From Myxococcus sp. CA023 (GTDB lineage: Bacteria > Myxococcota > Myxococcia > Myxococcales > Myxococcaceae), in contig NZ_JAAEAH010000073.1 in NCBI RefSeq assembly GCF_010998615.1, positions 1 to 47,938 on the forward strand: 47,938 bases of DNA. The letters run 5' to 3'. Below are positions 1-9,372 of this stretch, piece by piece (the first letter of the stretch is position 1; every line of letters begins with the position of its first letter). The notes below the pieces were generated by a model. It was given only the letters and a program-made list of their open reading frames with translations, made no database searches and was not told where the DNA came from. The translations under genes were made by a program, and so were the position numbers.

Positions 1-610
1 CTCTTCCGCCACCCTTGTCGCCGCCCTTGCCCCCTCCTCCGCCGCTAGGACGCACTGGGCCCTGGTCGGGAATCGCGAGTCCGTGGGGGATGGGCTCGAG
101 GTCGAGCGCCCGGCGGATGAAATCGCGCAGCGATACGACCAGCCGCGCGGTGCCGACCTTGCGCCCGGCGACCATGTCCGCGGCAGCCTCCGCGGCGAGC
201 CGCACCTGCTCCTCAGTGCCGAGCAGCATCACATCCGACAGCGCCGCCTCGACCGCGTCGCGCGTGCGCCGACGGCGTTCGAGCGCCGGGTGGTCGAGCG
301 ACGACGCAAGCACGAGGCCCTGGTCGGGCTCCTGTTCGAGTGGCTCGCCAGCCGCGAGCCGACGGCGCATGTCGCGCAGATGGGTCGGGTCCACGACGAG
401 CTCACCGGTGAATGAGCCGCCGAGTGTCTTGTATGCGGAGATCAGCGTCTTCAGTCGCTCGTTGATCTGGCGGTTCTCGCGTTCGCGCCGGCGCTGCACG
501 GTCTGCATCACCAGCAGGCGGATGCTGACGACGACCAGCGACACCAGCACGAGGCTGGCCAGCGTCGCCGCGAGGCCACGCCAGGAAGTGAAGTCGAGTG
601 AGCTCATCAT
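1..610 (-). CDS. Membrane-anchored hypothetical protein (partial, C-terminus beyond window)
   Basis: The minus strand is open from a double ATG at 610/607 to the left edge, giving about 203 residues without a stop. The protein starts with a short hydrophilic stretch and one hydrophobic segment (about residues 12-34), followed by a charged helical region rich in Arg and Glu that could form a coiled coil. The visible part ends in a low-complexity Gly/Lys tail. This suggests an N-terminal membrane anchor with a cytoplasmic helical domain. I know no named function; the sequence FTGELVVDP recalls conserved hypothetical proteins of gammaproteobacteria, which would fit horizontal acquisition, but that is memory only. 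No convincing ribosome binding site precedes the start. The open frame and protein-like composition make it more credible than the opposite-strand frames. Confidence 0.6.
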   Translation of the reverse strand, partial: MMSSLDFTSWRGLAATLASLVLVSLVVVSIRLLVMQTVQRRRERENRQINERLKTLISAYKTLGGSFTGELVVDPTHLRDMRRRLAAGEPLEQEPDQGLVLASSLDHPALERRRRTRDAVEAALSDVMLLGTEEQVRLAAEAAADMVAGRKVGTARLVVSLRDFIRRALDLEPIPHGLAIPDQGPVRPSGGGGGKGGDKGGGR

Positions 611-698
611 TGGCGCGACGATAGCGCGTCCATCGCGCAGTCGCCGCGACGCGCTCCCGTGTGCCGCTGACTCGTCTTGCTGAGGAAGTGCTGCCACG

Positions 699-1075
699 GT
701 GGAGTCCTTCACCCATCGGTACCCTGTGGCCGTGGTGGCGGCGGGCACTCACAAGCCGGACCAGGAGCGCTTCAGCCTCCAGGTGAAGCAGAGCCGCTTC
801 GGGTTGTGGCTCAACGAGGAGGGCACCGTGCGCGGCCAGGTGGAGCTGGGCTTCGTGGACCTCGCCACGGCCACGCCCACCATGCAGGCCCTGCCGCGAC
901 TGTGTATCGGGCGGGCGGAAAAGCCGCGAGGGCGTGAGCGTGCTGGCCACCGGGCTCACCTTCGCGAGCCCCGGGGGCGCCGAGGGCGGTGAGGCGCTCG
1001 CCGCCCATGCCGACCTCTCCGCCGAGCGGGCGCAATCCCCAAGCGCCGCGCTCCGGGTGAAGCAGGCGTTGTGCC
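699..1075 (+). pseudogene. Frameshifted remnant of an outer-membrane porin-like protein
   Basis: From a GTG at 699 about 70 codons read like the beta-strand region of a DcaP-type porin: FSLQVKQSRFGLWL, then GQVELGFVDL and ALPRL. The reading then continues one frame over, from about 925, as EGVSVLATGLTF and ADLSAE, which again looks like a porin strand. A 2-nt loss in the CG-rich stretch at 925-928 would explain the shift. There is no signal peptide, and the rest of a barrel of 350 or more residues is absent. I read it as a decayed, truncated gene. The family assignment comes from strand pattern and memory, not from a search, so it is tentative. Confidence 0.35.
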
Positions 1076-1139
1076 GAGCCTGGCGCAACCACGCCCCACA
1101 ACGCTCTACCGCCCTCCTCAAGCAAGGCGGCCAGGGACG

Positions 1140-1973
1140 TCAGCGCGCCCGCGTTCTGGCGGAGGGATTCTTCGCGGTGCTCTTCTTCCTGGCCGAAGCG
1201 ACCTTCGCCTTCGCGACTGCCGGCTTCCCTTCGCCGCGCGGTGCCTTCGCCTTTGCGGCCGCCTCCATCGCTTTTCGGGCTTCGGTCTTCTCGCCTTTCC
1301 GCAACGCGAGCGCCGCGGAGATCCACTCCGGTGCGTAGCTCGAAGTGCATCCCTTCGGAATCGGTCGCGGGTCCCAGCGACCGAGGCGCTCGCCGATGGC
1401 GATGGCCTCCGAGGTGTACGCGGGCAGGTGGAGGCCGATCCAGACCAGGCAGAAGTTGATGCCCTCCTTCACCCGGTACGGTGCATCCGGAAGCTCACGC
1501 TCAATGCGCTCGAGCGTCGCGCCTACGTCGAGTTCCTTCTCGAGGCCTCGCGCAATGCGCCCAGCAAGAAGCTTCCATCCGGCGCGGCGAGGGAGTTCCT
1601 TGCTGCCGTCCATCCACTTCTCCTGAAGCTTCGGGGCGACGGGCGCATGTATGAGCACGCGACCGACGAGTTCGTCGACCAGGGTCGGGTTCGAGAGTGG
1701 CTCGAGGAGCCCGCGAGCCTCCTTCTCAGTGAGCGCCGCGGGATCGAGGAGCATGCACGCGAGGATGCGCGCATCGTGATTGCCGGTCCCCCACAGTTCC
1801 AGTCCGAGCCCGTGGTTCGTCCCCAACGTCGCTGCCAGGCCACGGATTTTGCCGAGCAGCACACCGAAAACATTGTCGACCACCCCGTCGCGCACATAGC
1901 GCTGGCGCACCTTCTCGTCACCATGGCTCTCGAGCAGCTTCATCACCTGGGACAGCGACATTGTTTTTGGCAT
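1140..1973 (-). CDS. DNA alkylation repair protein (AlkD-like, HEAT-like repeats)
   Basis: This 277-residue protein starts at ATG 1973, preceded by GAGGTG at a suitable distance; a GTG 63 nt upstream is a weaker alternative. It is helical throughout and matches the DNA alkylation repair (COG4912, AlkD-like) pattern: stretches such as NHDARILACML and NPTLVDELV are typical of the HEAT-like repeats that wrap around alkylated DNA. AlkD glycosylases remove N3- and N7-alkylated purines without base flipping. The last 50 or so residues are a Lys/Ala/Arg-rich tail of the kind that binds DNA non-specifically and that many myxobacterial proteins carry. It is a single gene inside the accessory-looking left end. 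The family is fairly sure; its activity is not shown. Confidence 0.8.
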   Translation of the reverse strand: MPKTMSLSQVMKLLESHGDEKVRQRYVRDGVVDNVFGVLLGKIRGLAATLGTNHGLGLELWGTGNHDARILACMLLDPAALTEKEARGLLEPLSNPTLVDELVGRVLIHAPVAPKLQEKWMDGSKELPRRAGWKLLAGRIARGLEKELDVGATLERIERELPDAPYRVKEGINFCLVWIGLHLPAYTSEAIAIGERLGRWDPRPIPKGCTSSYAPEWISAALALRKGEKTEARKAMEAAAKAKAPRGEGKPAVAKAKVASARKKSTAKNPSARTRAR

Positions 1974-2367
1974 GGGGAGCACCTCGACGAGCGGTGGATT
2001 GAGAGCGGCCGGAAGGGTGGCACGACAGGTGCCCACGGTCGAGGAACGCTTCCCCAGTCAATGCCAACGCGCAGCCACAGAAGCGAGGGTGCGGCCATCC
2101 GGATGTGGCACCGTGGCCACGGGAACCGAAACGCTGCAACCAGGCGCGCGTCCCTAGCGCGCGTAGAGGCCCACCGCCGGGAAATCATCCTGGCGAGCGG
2201 GCCCCCGCCCCTGCTGCCACTCAAGGCGGAAGCAAAGGACGGACAGGCGCCCTGGCGAGGTTCGGGGTCGCCAATCGCCGCCCATGCAATTGGTCCTTCT
2301 CCTTCTTGGAACTGTTCTCCGCCCTCAGGCACCCGATCCTCGTATAGGAGTACGAGATATCGAGCAG
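1974..2367. other. Intergenic stretch without a supported gene
   Basis: About 390 bases upstream of the AlkD-like gene. All open frames here have Arg/Pro/Ser-rich shadow composition, and I see no domain, tRNA or terminator. The AlkD promoter must lie at the left end. Together with the next entry this is probably debris from an old insertion. Confidence 0.4.
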
Positions 2368-2474
2368 ATGCCCGCCACCATCGAACTGTTGGAGGTGGCC
2401 CCCACCACCTGGAGTTCTACGCGCCGCAGGAGTACGAGCGGCTGGTAAAGGCGGCGGCGAGGCGGGGCTGCTGA
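2368..2474 (+). pseudogene. Fragment resembling a tyrosine site-specific integrase
   Basis: Two short plus-strand frames abut. The first starts at ATG 2368 and reads ATIELLEVAPTT; the second continues as LEFYAPQEYERLVKAAA and stops at 2474. The second piece resembles the start of the catalytic domain in myxobacterial tyrosine integrases, where a phrase like FYxxxEYERLVxAA precedes the first catalytic Arg. No Arg...His-x-x-Arg...Tyr catalytic set remains. A one-base frameshift near 2405 joins the two pieces. I treat it as a degraded integrase; the fragment is short, so it could be chance. Confidence 0.35.
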
Positions 2475-2648
2475 ACCGGGGAAACTTCACCGTGAGCGTG
2501 GAGTACAGCCGCCAAGATGAGGGCGACGCGGAGCCCCGCAAGGTCAAGCAGGCGTTCAGCCATGGAGAATCCGTTCCCTCCTGCAGGGAATTCCAGGTCC
2601 TGCCCCCCCGAAATGCTGTGTGACAACGGCAAGGAATGCGCCTGAACC

Positions 2649-3380
2649 ATGGATGAACTACTTGCACTGCTCGGGCGCTACGCTCCCTGCTCCAGCGGTC
2701 AAATCGAAGGCTACCCAGACTTTCTCGTGGATGAATTGGAGGACGTCTTCGGTCGTCCGCTCCCAGCCGTCTACCGTCTCTTCGCCGAGGTCTTCGGGTC
2801 GCGTGGAGGGCCGCTCCTGGCCCATGTGCGCTCCTTCGACCCCATCCTCGATGTCGCCGAACTCTATCGGGTCGTGCCCAAGGGAGAGATGCCCCCCAGG
2901 CGTTTTCTCTTCATCTTCGGAGACCCCGACCCACTGGCCCCCCATCATTACTGGCTCGACCTGGAGTCCCCTTCCGAAGAAGGAGACTGTCAGGTCGCGC
3001 GCATGCCCTTTGGTGCGGACGCATGGAAGACGAAGCTGCACCGGGAGGCCATCAGCTTCCGGGAGCTGCTCTTCCTCTGGGCCATGGAGCACGTCCACCT
3101 GCCCACCCTCCCTCATCAAGCCAGCTATGTACGTAGGGAGGGACACTCGACTCCCAGCGCCGAGGACCTCGCGCGTCTCATCGAGAAGATGGGCTTCGCC
3201 CGGCTCCCCTATCCCCGCTACAGCCTACTCTTCGAGCGGGAGGGGGCCGCAGCACGACTGTACCGCCCTCCTGATAGCCCCCACTTCAACCTTCGCGTGG
3301 GCATGCGGCGTCCCAAGGAGCTGGAGCGATTCCAGATGCTCCTTGAAGACAACACGGACCTGCGGAAGTCCCCATTCTAA
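2649..3380 (+). CDS. SMI1/KNR4 (SUKH) family protein, probable orphan immunity protein
   Basis: A 243-residue soluble protein with the SUKH/SMI1-KNR4 layout: an N-terminal helix (LPAVYRLFAEVFG), then the acidic stretch around DPILDVAELY, then the beta strand FLFIFGDPDP followed by HYWLDLESP. In bacteria this superfamily is dominated by immunity proteins that bind and neutralise contact-delivered or polymorphic toxins. The C-terminal half (PSAEDLARLIEKMGF onward) may be an extension specific to this lineage. No toxin gene is adjacent, so it looks like an orphan immunity gene or the survivor of a lost pair. The start ATG at 2649 is the first in frame and has only a weak ribosome binding site. 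The family is likely; the partner is unknown. Confidence 0.7.
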   Translation: MDELLALLGRYAPCSSGQIEGYPDFLVDELEDVFGRPLPAVYRLFAEVFGSRGGPLLAHVRSFDPILDVAELYRVVPKGEMPPRRFLFIFGDPDPLAPHHYWLDLESPSEEGDCQVARMPFGADAWKTKLHREAISFRELLFLWAMEHVHLPTLPHQASYVRREGHSTPSAEDLARLIEKMGFARLPYPRYSLLFEREGAAARLYRPPDSPHFNLRVGMRRPKELERFQMLLEDNTDLRKSPF

Positions 3381-3623
3381 TCGGGGACCCTGCACGGGCA
3401 CTCAGCACGTCGTTGGCCGGACGCTTACGATGCTTCAACGCTGCAGCAATGGCCTCGCACGCTGGTCTTCGCACCAGGACACAGCACCTTCCCCCCTGTG
3501 TCAGGGAAGTTGTCGCGTAAGAGGGTGAGCCAATCCGAGTCGTGCCTGATTTGGCGGGGGTAGTTCCATTACCAGACCAGCGCGGCGGCGTTCTAACAGC
3601 GATCTGATGGAGTCCGCGAGAGG
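3381..3623. other. Intergenic stretch, no supported gene
   Basis: Frames in these 240 bases are short. A minus-strand frame contains DSDWLTLLRDNFPDTGGK, which looks protein-like but has no recognisable start or family, and may be the end of a decayed gene. Confidence 0.3.
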
Positions 3624-4103
3624 TCACGCCATCCAGATGCGATGCTCGGTCAACTGGCCGGATGAATCCCTCTCCAGTCGCACTCCGTACGCATCCCGCG
3701 GTCCGCAGTGACTCGCCGCGTACACCGCAGGCTCGCGACGATACGGAGCGACTTCAAGCACTCCGACCCTTGTCGCCAGTGGGGAGTACAAGGAAGAACG
3801 CTGCATGGAGTGGTGGCGCAGATAGCGCCACACGTCATGGCGAACGAAACAGGAGTCGCTCAGGAACCAAGCCCCTAGCAGCGGCACAGCAATCCTGAGG
3901 CGCTCAAGTTCCTCATCATTCTCGATAGCCCCCCACAGCAGAACCCAGGTCCCCCAAGGACGCCTCCGCTCATCACGTGACGACCAGTCAGCCACCAGCA
4001 TCCGGACCGCCTGCGCGATGAGCCATCGTCCTGGGTTGTCAAAGTAAGCCATGGGAGTCAGTGAAGTCTTGGCTCCAGGCGTCGAGAGAGCAATCTCGTC
4101 CAC
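3624..4103 (-). CDS. Hypothetical protein, 159 residues, island gene
   Basis: Minus-strand frame from GTG 4103 (ATG 4052 is an alternative start) to TGA at 3624. The composition is that of a real soluble protein: balanced acidic and basic residues, regular aromatic residues (WGTWVLLWGAIENDEEL, FVRHDVWRYLRHH) and no low-complexity runs. I do not recognise the family. Size, soluble character and position between a SMI1/KNR4 gene and a YezG-type gene suggest another toxin-immunity or island-borne accessory protein, but that is context only. No strong ribosome binding site is visible at either start. Base composition looks somewhat lower in GC than the core genes to the right. Confidence 0.5.
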   Translation of the reverse strand: MDEIALSTPGAKTSLTPMAYFDNPGRWLIAQAVRMLVADWSSRDERRRPWGTWVLLWGAIENDEELERLRIAVPLLGAWFLSDSCFVRHDVWRYLRHHSMQRSSLYSPLATRVGVLEVAPYRREPAVYAASHCGPRDAYGVRLERDSSGQLTEHRIWMA

Positions 4104-4297
4104 GGTTCGTTGTACCGATGCCCCACTCCAACAGGGCTCCCATCCATCCTATACATCGAGCCAGTGATACTTCGCGCCAGCAAGCTTCGGATTAGCTGGA
4201 CAATCGGCATGACCATGAAGAGCCGCTTGCTCGCCAATCCCAGACTCTAGACGTAACGCCCGACATAGAACAGCTTCACCAGACCATCGCCCAAGGC

Positions 4298-4666
4298 GTG
4301 TACAACGAGCTTCCAGACGACGGCTGGGTTCAGGCCACCTATTCGTACCTGGCCATCACCCTCTTCTCCGAAGAAACCGGCCGGTACCGCCTCGCCGACG
4401 GGCAGCAGCGCTCCTTCGCCGCGACAGACGAAGTCACGGACGCCTTCGACGAGTTGAGGACCCGGACGGCGACACTCGGCAAGAACGGCCACGCCTGGTA
4501 CACGACCACGCTGACCATCACCGCCGACGGCAACTTCGCGTTCGACTTCAACTATGACGAACTGCCACAGTTCGAAGTGGTGCCCTCTGCCGGCAAATGG
4601 GCCGATGAATTCCGCACCTACCCGCGCCAGGAACTCCAGGCTCGCGTCCCCGTCCAGCCCAGGTGA
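4298..4666 (+). CDS. YezG-family (DUF600) immunity protein, N-terminus apparently damaged
   Basis: Most of a YezG-type immunity domain is visible: WVQATYSYLAITLFSE, a central helix TDAFDELRTRT, then the paired strands AWYTTTLTITADGNFAFDF. YezG proteins neutralise nuclease toxins of the YeeF type. From GTG 4298 the product is 122 residues and lacks the usual N-terminal helix. That helix is encoded in frame just upstream (DIEQLHQTIAQGV, from about 4262), but the frame has no ATG, GTG or TTG there; an ATA codon at 4265 sits where a start would be expected. The frame closes at TAG 4193. Either the start has mutated and a shorter protein is made from 4298, or the gene is dying. No toxin gene lies beside it. 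Confidence 0.65.
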   Translation: MYNELPDDGWVQATYSYLAITLFSEETGRYRLADGQQRSFAATDEVTDAFDELRTRTATLGKNGHAWYTTTLTITADGNFAFDFNYDELPQFEVVPSAGKWADEFRTYPRQELQARVPVQPR

Positions 4667-4716
4667 CCCGAGGTTCGCGCCCGCAACCGGTCGGCCAGAG
4701 CCGCGAGGACTATCGC

Positions 4717-4757
4717 CCCAAAACGAAACGGGCTGGAGACCTTGCGATCTCCAGCCC
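4717..4757 (-). terminator. Rho-independent terminator of tRNA-Pro
   Basis: A perfect 10-bp stem (4730-4739 with 4748-4757, GGGCTGGAGA and its complement) with an 8-nt loop is followed on the minus strand by GTTTCGTTTT. It starts about 12 nt after the encoded CCA of the tRNA, which is ideal placement. Confidence 0.85.
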
Positions 4758-4768
4758 GCTTCATGACG

Positions 4769-4845
4769 TGGTCGGGGAGACAGGATTTGAACCTGCGACC
4801 CCTTGGTCCCGAACCAAGTGCTCTACCAGGCTGAGCCACTCCCCG
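4769..4845 (-). tRNA. tRNA-Pro (anticodon CGG)
   Basis: The minus strand folds into a standard cloverleaf: acceptor stem CGGGGAG pairing with CTCCCCG, D-arm GGCTCAGCCTGG, anticodon stem CTTGG/CCAAG around loop TTCGGGA (anticodon CGG, reading CCG), and T-arm with GGTTCAAATCC. Discriminator A and CCA are encoded, giving 77 nt. It has its own promoter upstream and terminator downstream. Its 3' end faces the accessory region at 1-4700, so it is a plausible attachment site for that island. Confidence 0.95.
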
Positions 4846-4895
4846 ATATGTCACCTCGCCGGACGGTCCTTCTCGGGACCGGCGAAGTGCGGGCG

Positions 4896-4924
4896 GTAGT
4901 ACCCGAGCCGCCCAGCCGAGTCAA
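4896..4924 (-). promoter_or_regulatory. Sigma70-type promoter for tRNA-Pro
   Basis: On the minus strand TTGACT (4924-4919) is separated by exactly 17 bp from TACTAC (4901-4896). The predicted transcript start lies about 45 nt before the tRNA 5' end. Good match and spacing for a housekeeping promoter. Confidence 0.6.
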
Positions 4925-5097
4925 CGTCCTCGGATCACCTTTTCTTCCGCCCCTCCCCGCCCAGAGGGAGCTGGCGGCCGGGCGATACCCGGGTGGCCTC
5001 CGACTCCGCTTCCCAAGACCACGAATTTCCTGTACTCCCGGACAGTTTCCCCTCTGCTACACTCACGAGGCAGCCTGCATTGTTGCACCGCGATGCC

Positions 5098-5484
5098 ATG
5101 ACGCCGCCCCCCGTCGTCCTCATCTCCGATGACGAGCCCCTCATCGTCTCCGCCCTCGCCCGCGAGGGGAAACGCTCCGGGCTGAACTGCATCTCGGACA
5201 CCACGTCCGAGCGCGTCCTGGAGCTCGCCCGCGAGCACCGGCCGGCCGTCATCATCCTGGACATCAACCAGCACCAGGACGGCCGGGACCTGCTCGCCCA
5301 GCTCAAGCAGGACCCCAACACCCGCGACTGCAAGGTCATCATCCTCAGCGCCGTCGAGGACCAGTTCACCCGCCACGTCTGCTTCGAGCTCGGCGCCGAC
5401 GATTACGAGGTGAAGCCCTTCGACCCCACCTTCATGACCCGCGTCGCCCGGCTCGCCTCCACCGTGGCGCGCCCTCGCACCTGA
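5098..5484 (+). CDS. Single-domain response regulator
   Basis: A 128-residue stand-alone receiver domain. The acidic pocket is D11-D12 (ISDDEP), the phospho-acceptor is D55 (IILDIN), the switch Ser is in IILSAVED, and the conserved Lys is in EVKPFDP. All required residues are present, so it should be phosphorylated by a histidine kinase. There is no output domain, so it must act through protein contacts or as a phosphorelay shuttle. ATG 5098 was chosen because the receiver fold begins four residues later; the frame upstream to 4993 has no coding character. No kinase gene is adjacent: the neighbour, rpe, is convergent, 13 bp away. Confidence 0.85.
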   Translation: MTPPPVVLISDDEPLIVSALAREGKRSGLNCISDTTSERVLELAREHRPAVIILDINQHQDGRDLLAQLKQDPNTRDCKVIILSAVEDQFTRHVCFELGADDYEVKPFDPTFMTRVARLASTVARPRT

Positions 5485-5497
5485 AGTCAGCCGCGCC

Positions 5498-6169
5498 TCA
5501 CGGGCGCAGCGAGCGGATGGCCTCCGCGTAGTCCTTCGAGCCGAAGACGTAGCTGCCCGCCACCAGCACCGTGGCCCCGGCCTCCACCACCCGCTTCGCC
5601 GTGGTGGCGTTGATGCCGCCGTCCACCTCGATGTCCACGTCCTTCAGCCCGCGCGCATCCAACATCCCGCGCAGCCGGCGCACCCTCTCCACTGTGGACT
5701 CGATGAAGCTCTGCCCGCCGAAGCCCGGGTTCACGCTCATCAGCAGCACCATGTCCACGTCGCCCAGCACCTCCTCGATGGCCGACAGCGGCGTGCCCGG
5801 GTTCAACACCACCGCCGGCTTCGCCCCGGCATTGCGAATCTGCTGAAGCGTCCGGTGCAGGTGCGGACTGGCCTCCACGTGCACCGTCAGCACGTCCGCC
5901 CCCGCCTTCACGAAGGCCTCCACGTAGCGCTCCGGCTCCACAATCATCAGGTGCACGTCCAACGGCTTCGTCGCCACCCGCTTGATGGCCTCCACCACCA
6001 CGGGCCCAATCGTGATGTTCGGCACAAAGCGGCCATCCATGACATCCACGTGAATCCAATCCGCACCAGCGGCTTCGATGGCGCGGACCTCTTCGGCCAA
6101 ACGGCCGAAGTCACAGGACAAAAGCGAAGGAGAGATGCGAACGGGGCGGCGGCTCATGCCGCGCTTCAT
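5498..6169 (-). CDS. rpe: Ribulose-phosphate 3-epimerase
   Basis: A TIM-barrel epimerase interconverting D-ribulose 5-phosphate and D-xylulose 5-phosphate in the pentose phosphate pathway. All signatures are present: ISPSLLSCDF at the N-terminus, HVDVMDGRFVPN with catalytic Asp and metal-binding His, LDVHLMI, MSVNPGFGGQ, VDGGIN and the phosphate-binding VAGSYVFG. At 223 residues from ATG 6169 it is of normal family length; ATG 6157 (MSRRP) is equally possible and no clear ribosome binding site separates them. The gene diverges from the GAF/HD-GYP gene at 6331. Confidence 0.95.
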   Translation of the reverse strand: MKRGMSRRPVRISPSLLSCDFGRLAEEVRAIEAAGADWIHVDVMDGRFVPNITIGPVVVEAIKRVATKPLDVHLMIVEPERYVEAFVKAGADVLTVHVEASPHLHRTLQQIRNAGAKPAVVLNPGTPLSAIEEVLGDVDMVLLMSVNPGFGGQSFIESTVERVRRLRGMLDARGLKDVDIEVDGGINATTAKRVVEAGATVLVAGSYVFGSKDYAEAIRSLRP

Positions 6170-6230
6170 AACCGCAACCCGCGCGCTGGATAAGGCCGAA
6201 CGCAACGCGGCGACGTCCACCAGACAGCCA

Positions 6231-6251
6231 GGGACCCGCCAGGTGGGTCCC
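6231..6251. repeat. Perfect inverted repeat between divergent genes
   Basis: GGGACCC (6231-6237) and its exact complement GGGTCCC (6245-6251) flank a 7-nt spacer in the short region shared by rpe (minus) and the HD-GYP gene (plus). It could be an operator or a leader hairpin; no T-run follows on either strand. Confidence 0.4.
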
Positions 6252-6330
6252 CCGAGGCAGTGTGCTGTCTACCCGTGCTAGAACTTTGTAGCCCTTCGCG
6301 GCCGCTGGCCGCTTCTCACGGAGCCGCCTG

Positions 6331-7833
6331 GTGCTCGCTCAACCCGCCCCACAGCCCGAGCTGAACCGCCGCCTGGCGAAGCTCACGTCCATCCTGGATG
6401 TCGCGAAGGCGATGAGCGCCGAGCGCGACCTCGACCTGCTCCTGCCGCTCATCCTCTTCGAGGCCACCAAGGTGGTGGAGGCGGACCGCTGCTCGCTCTT
6501 CATCCTGGACCGCGAGCGCAACGAGCTGTGGAGCAAGGTGGCCCAGGGCTCCAAGAGCGAAATCCGCCTCCCGGTGGGCAGCGGCGTCGCCGGACAGGTG
6601 GCCCAGACGGGCGCCGTCATCAACATCCCCGACGCCTACGCCGACGCTCGCTTCAACCGCTCGTTCGACGTCTCCAGCGGCTACCAGACCAAGACCATCC
6701 TCTGCGTCCCCATGCGCGACGCCGGCGGCGAGGTGACGGGCGTCATCCAGGCCCTCAACAAGCTGGACGGCGCCAGCTTCAACGCCGAGGACGAGGAGCT
6801 GCTGCTCGCCCTGGGCGCCCAGGCCGCGGGCGCCATCGAGAACGCCCTCCTCCACGAGGACATCAACCGCCTCTTCGAGGGCTTCGTCTCCGCCTCCGTC
6901 GTCGCCATTGAATCCAGAGACCCGACCACCGCCGGTCACTCCGGCCGCGTGGCCGACCTCACCGTGGCCCTGGCCCAGGTGCTTGAGCACCTGTCCACCG
7001 GCCCCTACGCCCACACGCGCTTCTCCGCCGGGGAGATTCAGGAGCTGCGCTACGCCTCGCTGCTGCACGACTTCGGCAAGGTGGGCGTGCGCGAGCCCGT
7101 GCTGGTGAAGGCGGAGAAGCTCTACCCCCATGAGCTCGAGGGCCTGCGCGCCCGCTTCCAGCTCGCCCGGAAAGACTTGCAGCTCCAGAGCTACCGCCGC
7201 CGCCTGGAGGCGGTGAAGATTCGCGGTCAGGCGAACCTGGCGGAAATCGAGGCCGAGGAAGAGGAGCGGCTCGCCCGCGAGTCGTGGCAGTTGGACGAGG
7301 TGCTGGAGTTCATCCTCTCCTGCAACCGCCCCACCGTGCTCGCGCAGGGCAACTTCGAGCGGCTCCACGAGCTGGGCGCGCTGCGCTTCCTGGATGCCCA
7401 CGACAAGGCCCAGCCGCTGCTGCTTCCGGGGGAAATCCAGTCGCTCTCCATCGCCCGCGGCACGCTCTCTCCCGAGGAGCGCCGCGAAATCGAGAGCCAC
7501 GTCGAGCACACCTACCGCTTCCTGTCCCAAATTCCGTGGACGCGCACGCTGCGCCGGGTGCCGGAAATTGCCTACGCCCACCACGAGAAGCTGGATGGCA
7601 CCGGCTACCCCCGCGCGGAGAAGGACATCCCCGTCCAGTCACGGATGATGTCCATCTGCGACATCTACGACGCGCTCACCGCCAGCGACCGGCCCTACAA
7701 GAAGGCCGTGCCGCACACGCTCGCGCTCGACATCCTCCGGCGCGAGTCCGACGCCGGGCAGTTGGACCCGGCGCTCTATACCGTCTTCATCGAGGCCGAC
7801 ATCCCCCGGAAGGTCCTCCAGGGAATCAAGTAG
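6331..7833 (+). CDS. GAF and HD-GYP domain protein (probable cyclic-di-GMP phosphodiesterase)
   Basis: A 500-residue protein. A GAF sensory domain spans about residues 20-172 (VEADRCSLFILD, ILCVPMRD). An HD-GYP domain follows: HSGRV at 203, the HD pair H246-D247 (LLHDFGKVGV), HHEKLDGTGYP at 417-427 and RMMSICDIYDALT. HD-GYP enzymes hydrolyse cyclic di-GMP at a metal centre, and all core ligands appear present. Unusually, the two halves of the HD-GYP domain are separated by a charged, largely helical insert at about residues 262-380 (LARKDLQLQSYRRRLE and following). The start is GTG 6331 with GGAG upstream. The opposite-strand pyk gene ends 4 bp downstream. Confidence 0.9.
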   Translation: MLAQPAPQPELNRRLAKLTSILDVAKAMSAERDLDLLLPLILFEATKVVEADRCSLFILDRERNELWSKVAQGSKSEIRLPVGSGVAGQVAQTGAVINIPDAYADARFNRSFDVSSGYQTKTILCVPMRDAGGEVTGVIQALNKLDGASFNAEDEELLLALGAQAAGAIENALLHEDINRLFEGFVSASVVAIESRDPTTAGHSGRVADLTVALAQVLEHLSTGPYAHTRFSAGEIQELRYASLLHDFGKVGVREPVLVKAEKLYPHELEGLRARFQLARKDLQLQSYRRRLEAVKIRGQANLAEIEAEEEERLARESWQLDEVLEFILSCNRPTVLAQGNFERLHELGALRFLDAHDKAQPLLLPGEIQSLSIARGTLSPEERREIESHVEHTYRFLSQIPWTRTLRRVPEIAYAHHEKLDGTGYPRAEKDIPVQSRMMSICDIYDALTASDRPYKKAVPHTLALDILRRESDAGQLDPALYTVFIEADIPRKVLQGIK

Positions 7834-7837
7834 CCGC

Positions 7838-9271
<1,434 letters not shown>

Positions 9272-9372
9272 AGAGCTCGTGAGGATGGGTTTCCCTCACG
9301 GCAGCGTCAAGCACGCTGCATGGGCCGCTTCGCTCGGTAAAACGGTAAATGAGCCAGCGAACGACGCGGCGC

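Noticed and set aside
402..1121. Minus-strand frame across the left end
   Set aside because: Arg/Ala/Pro-rich shadow composition; overlaps the membrane protein start and the porin-like remnant, both more protein-like.
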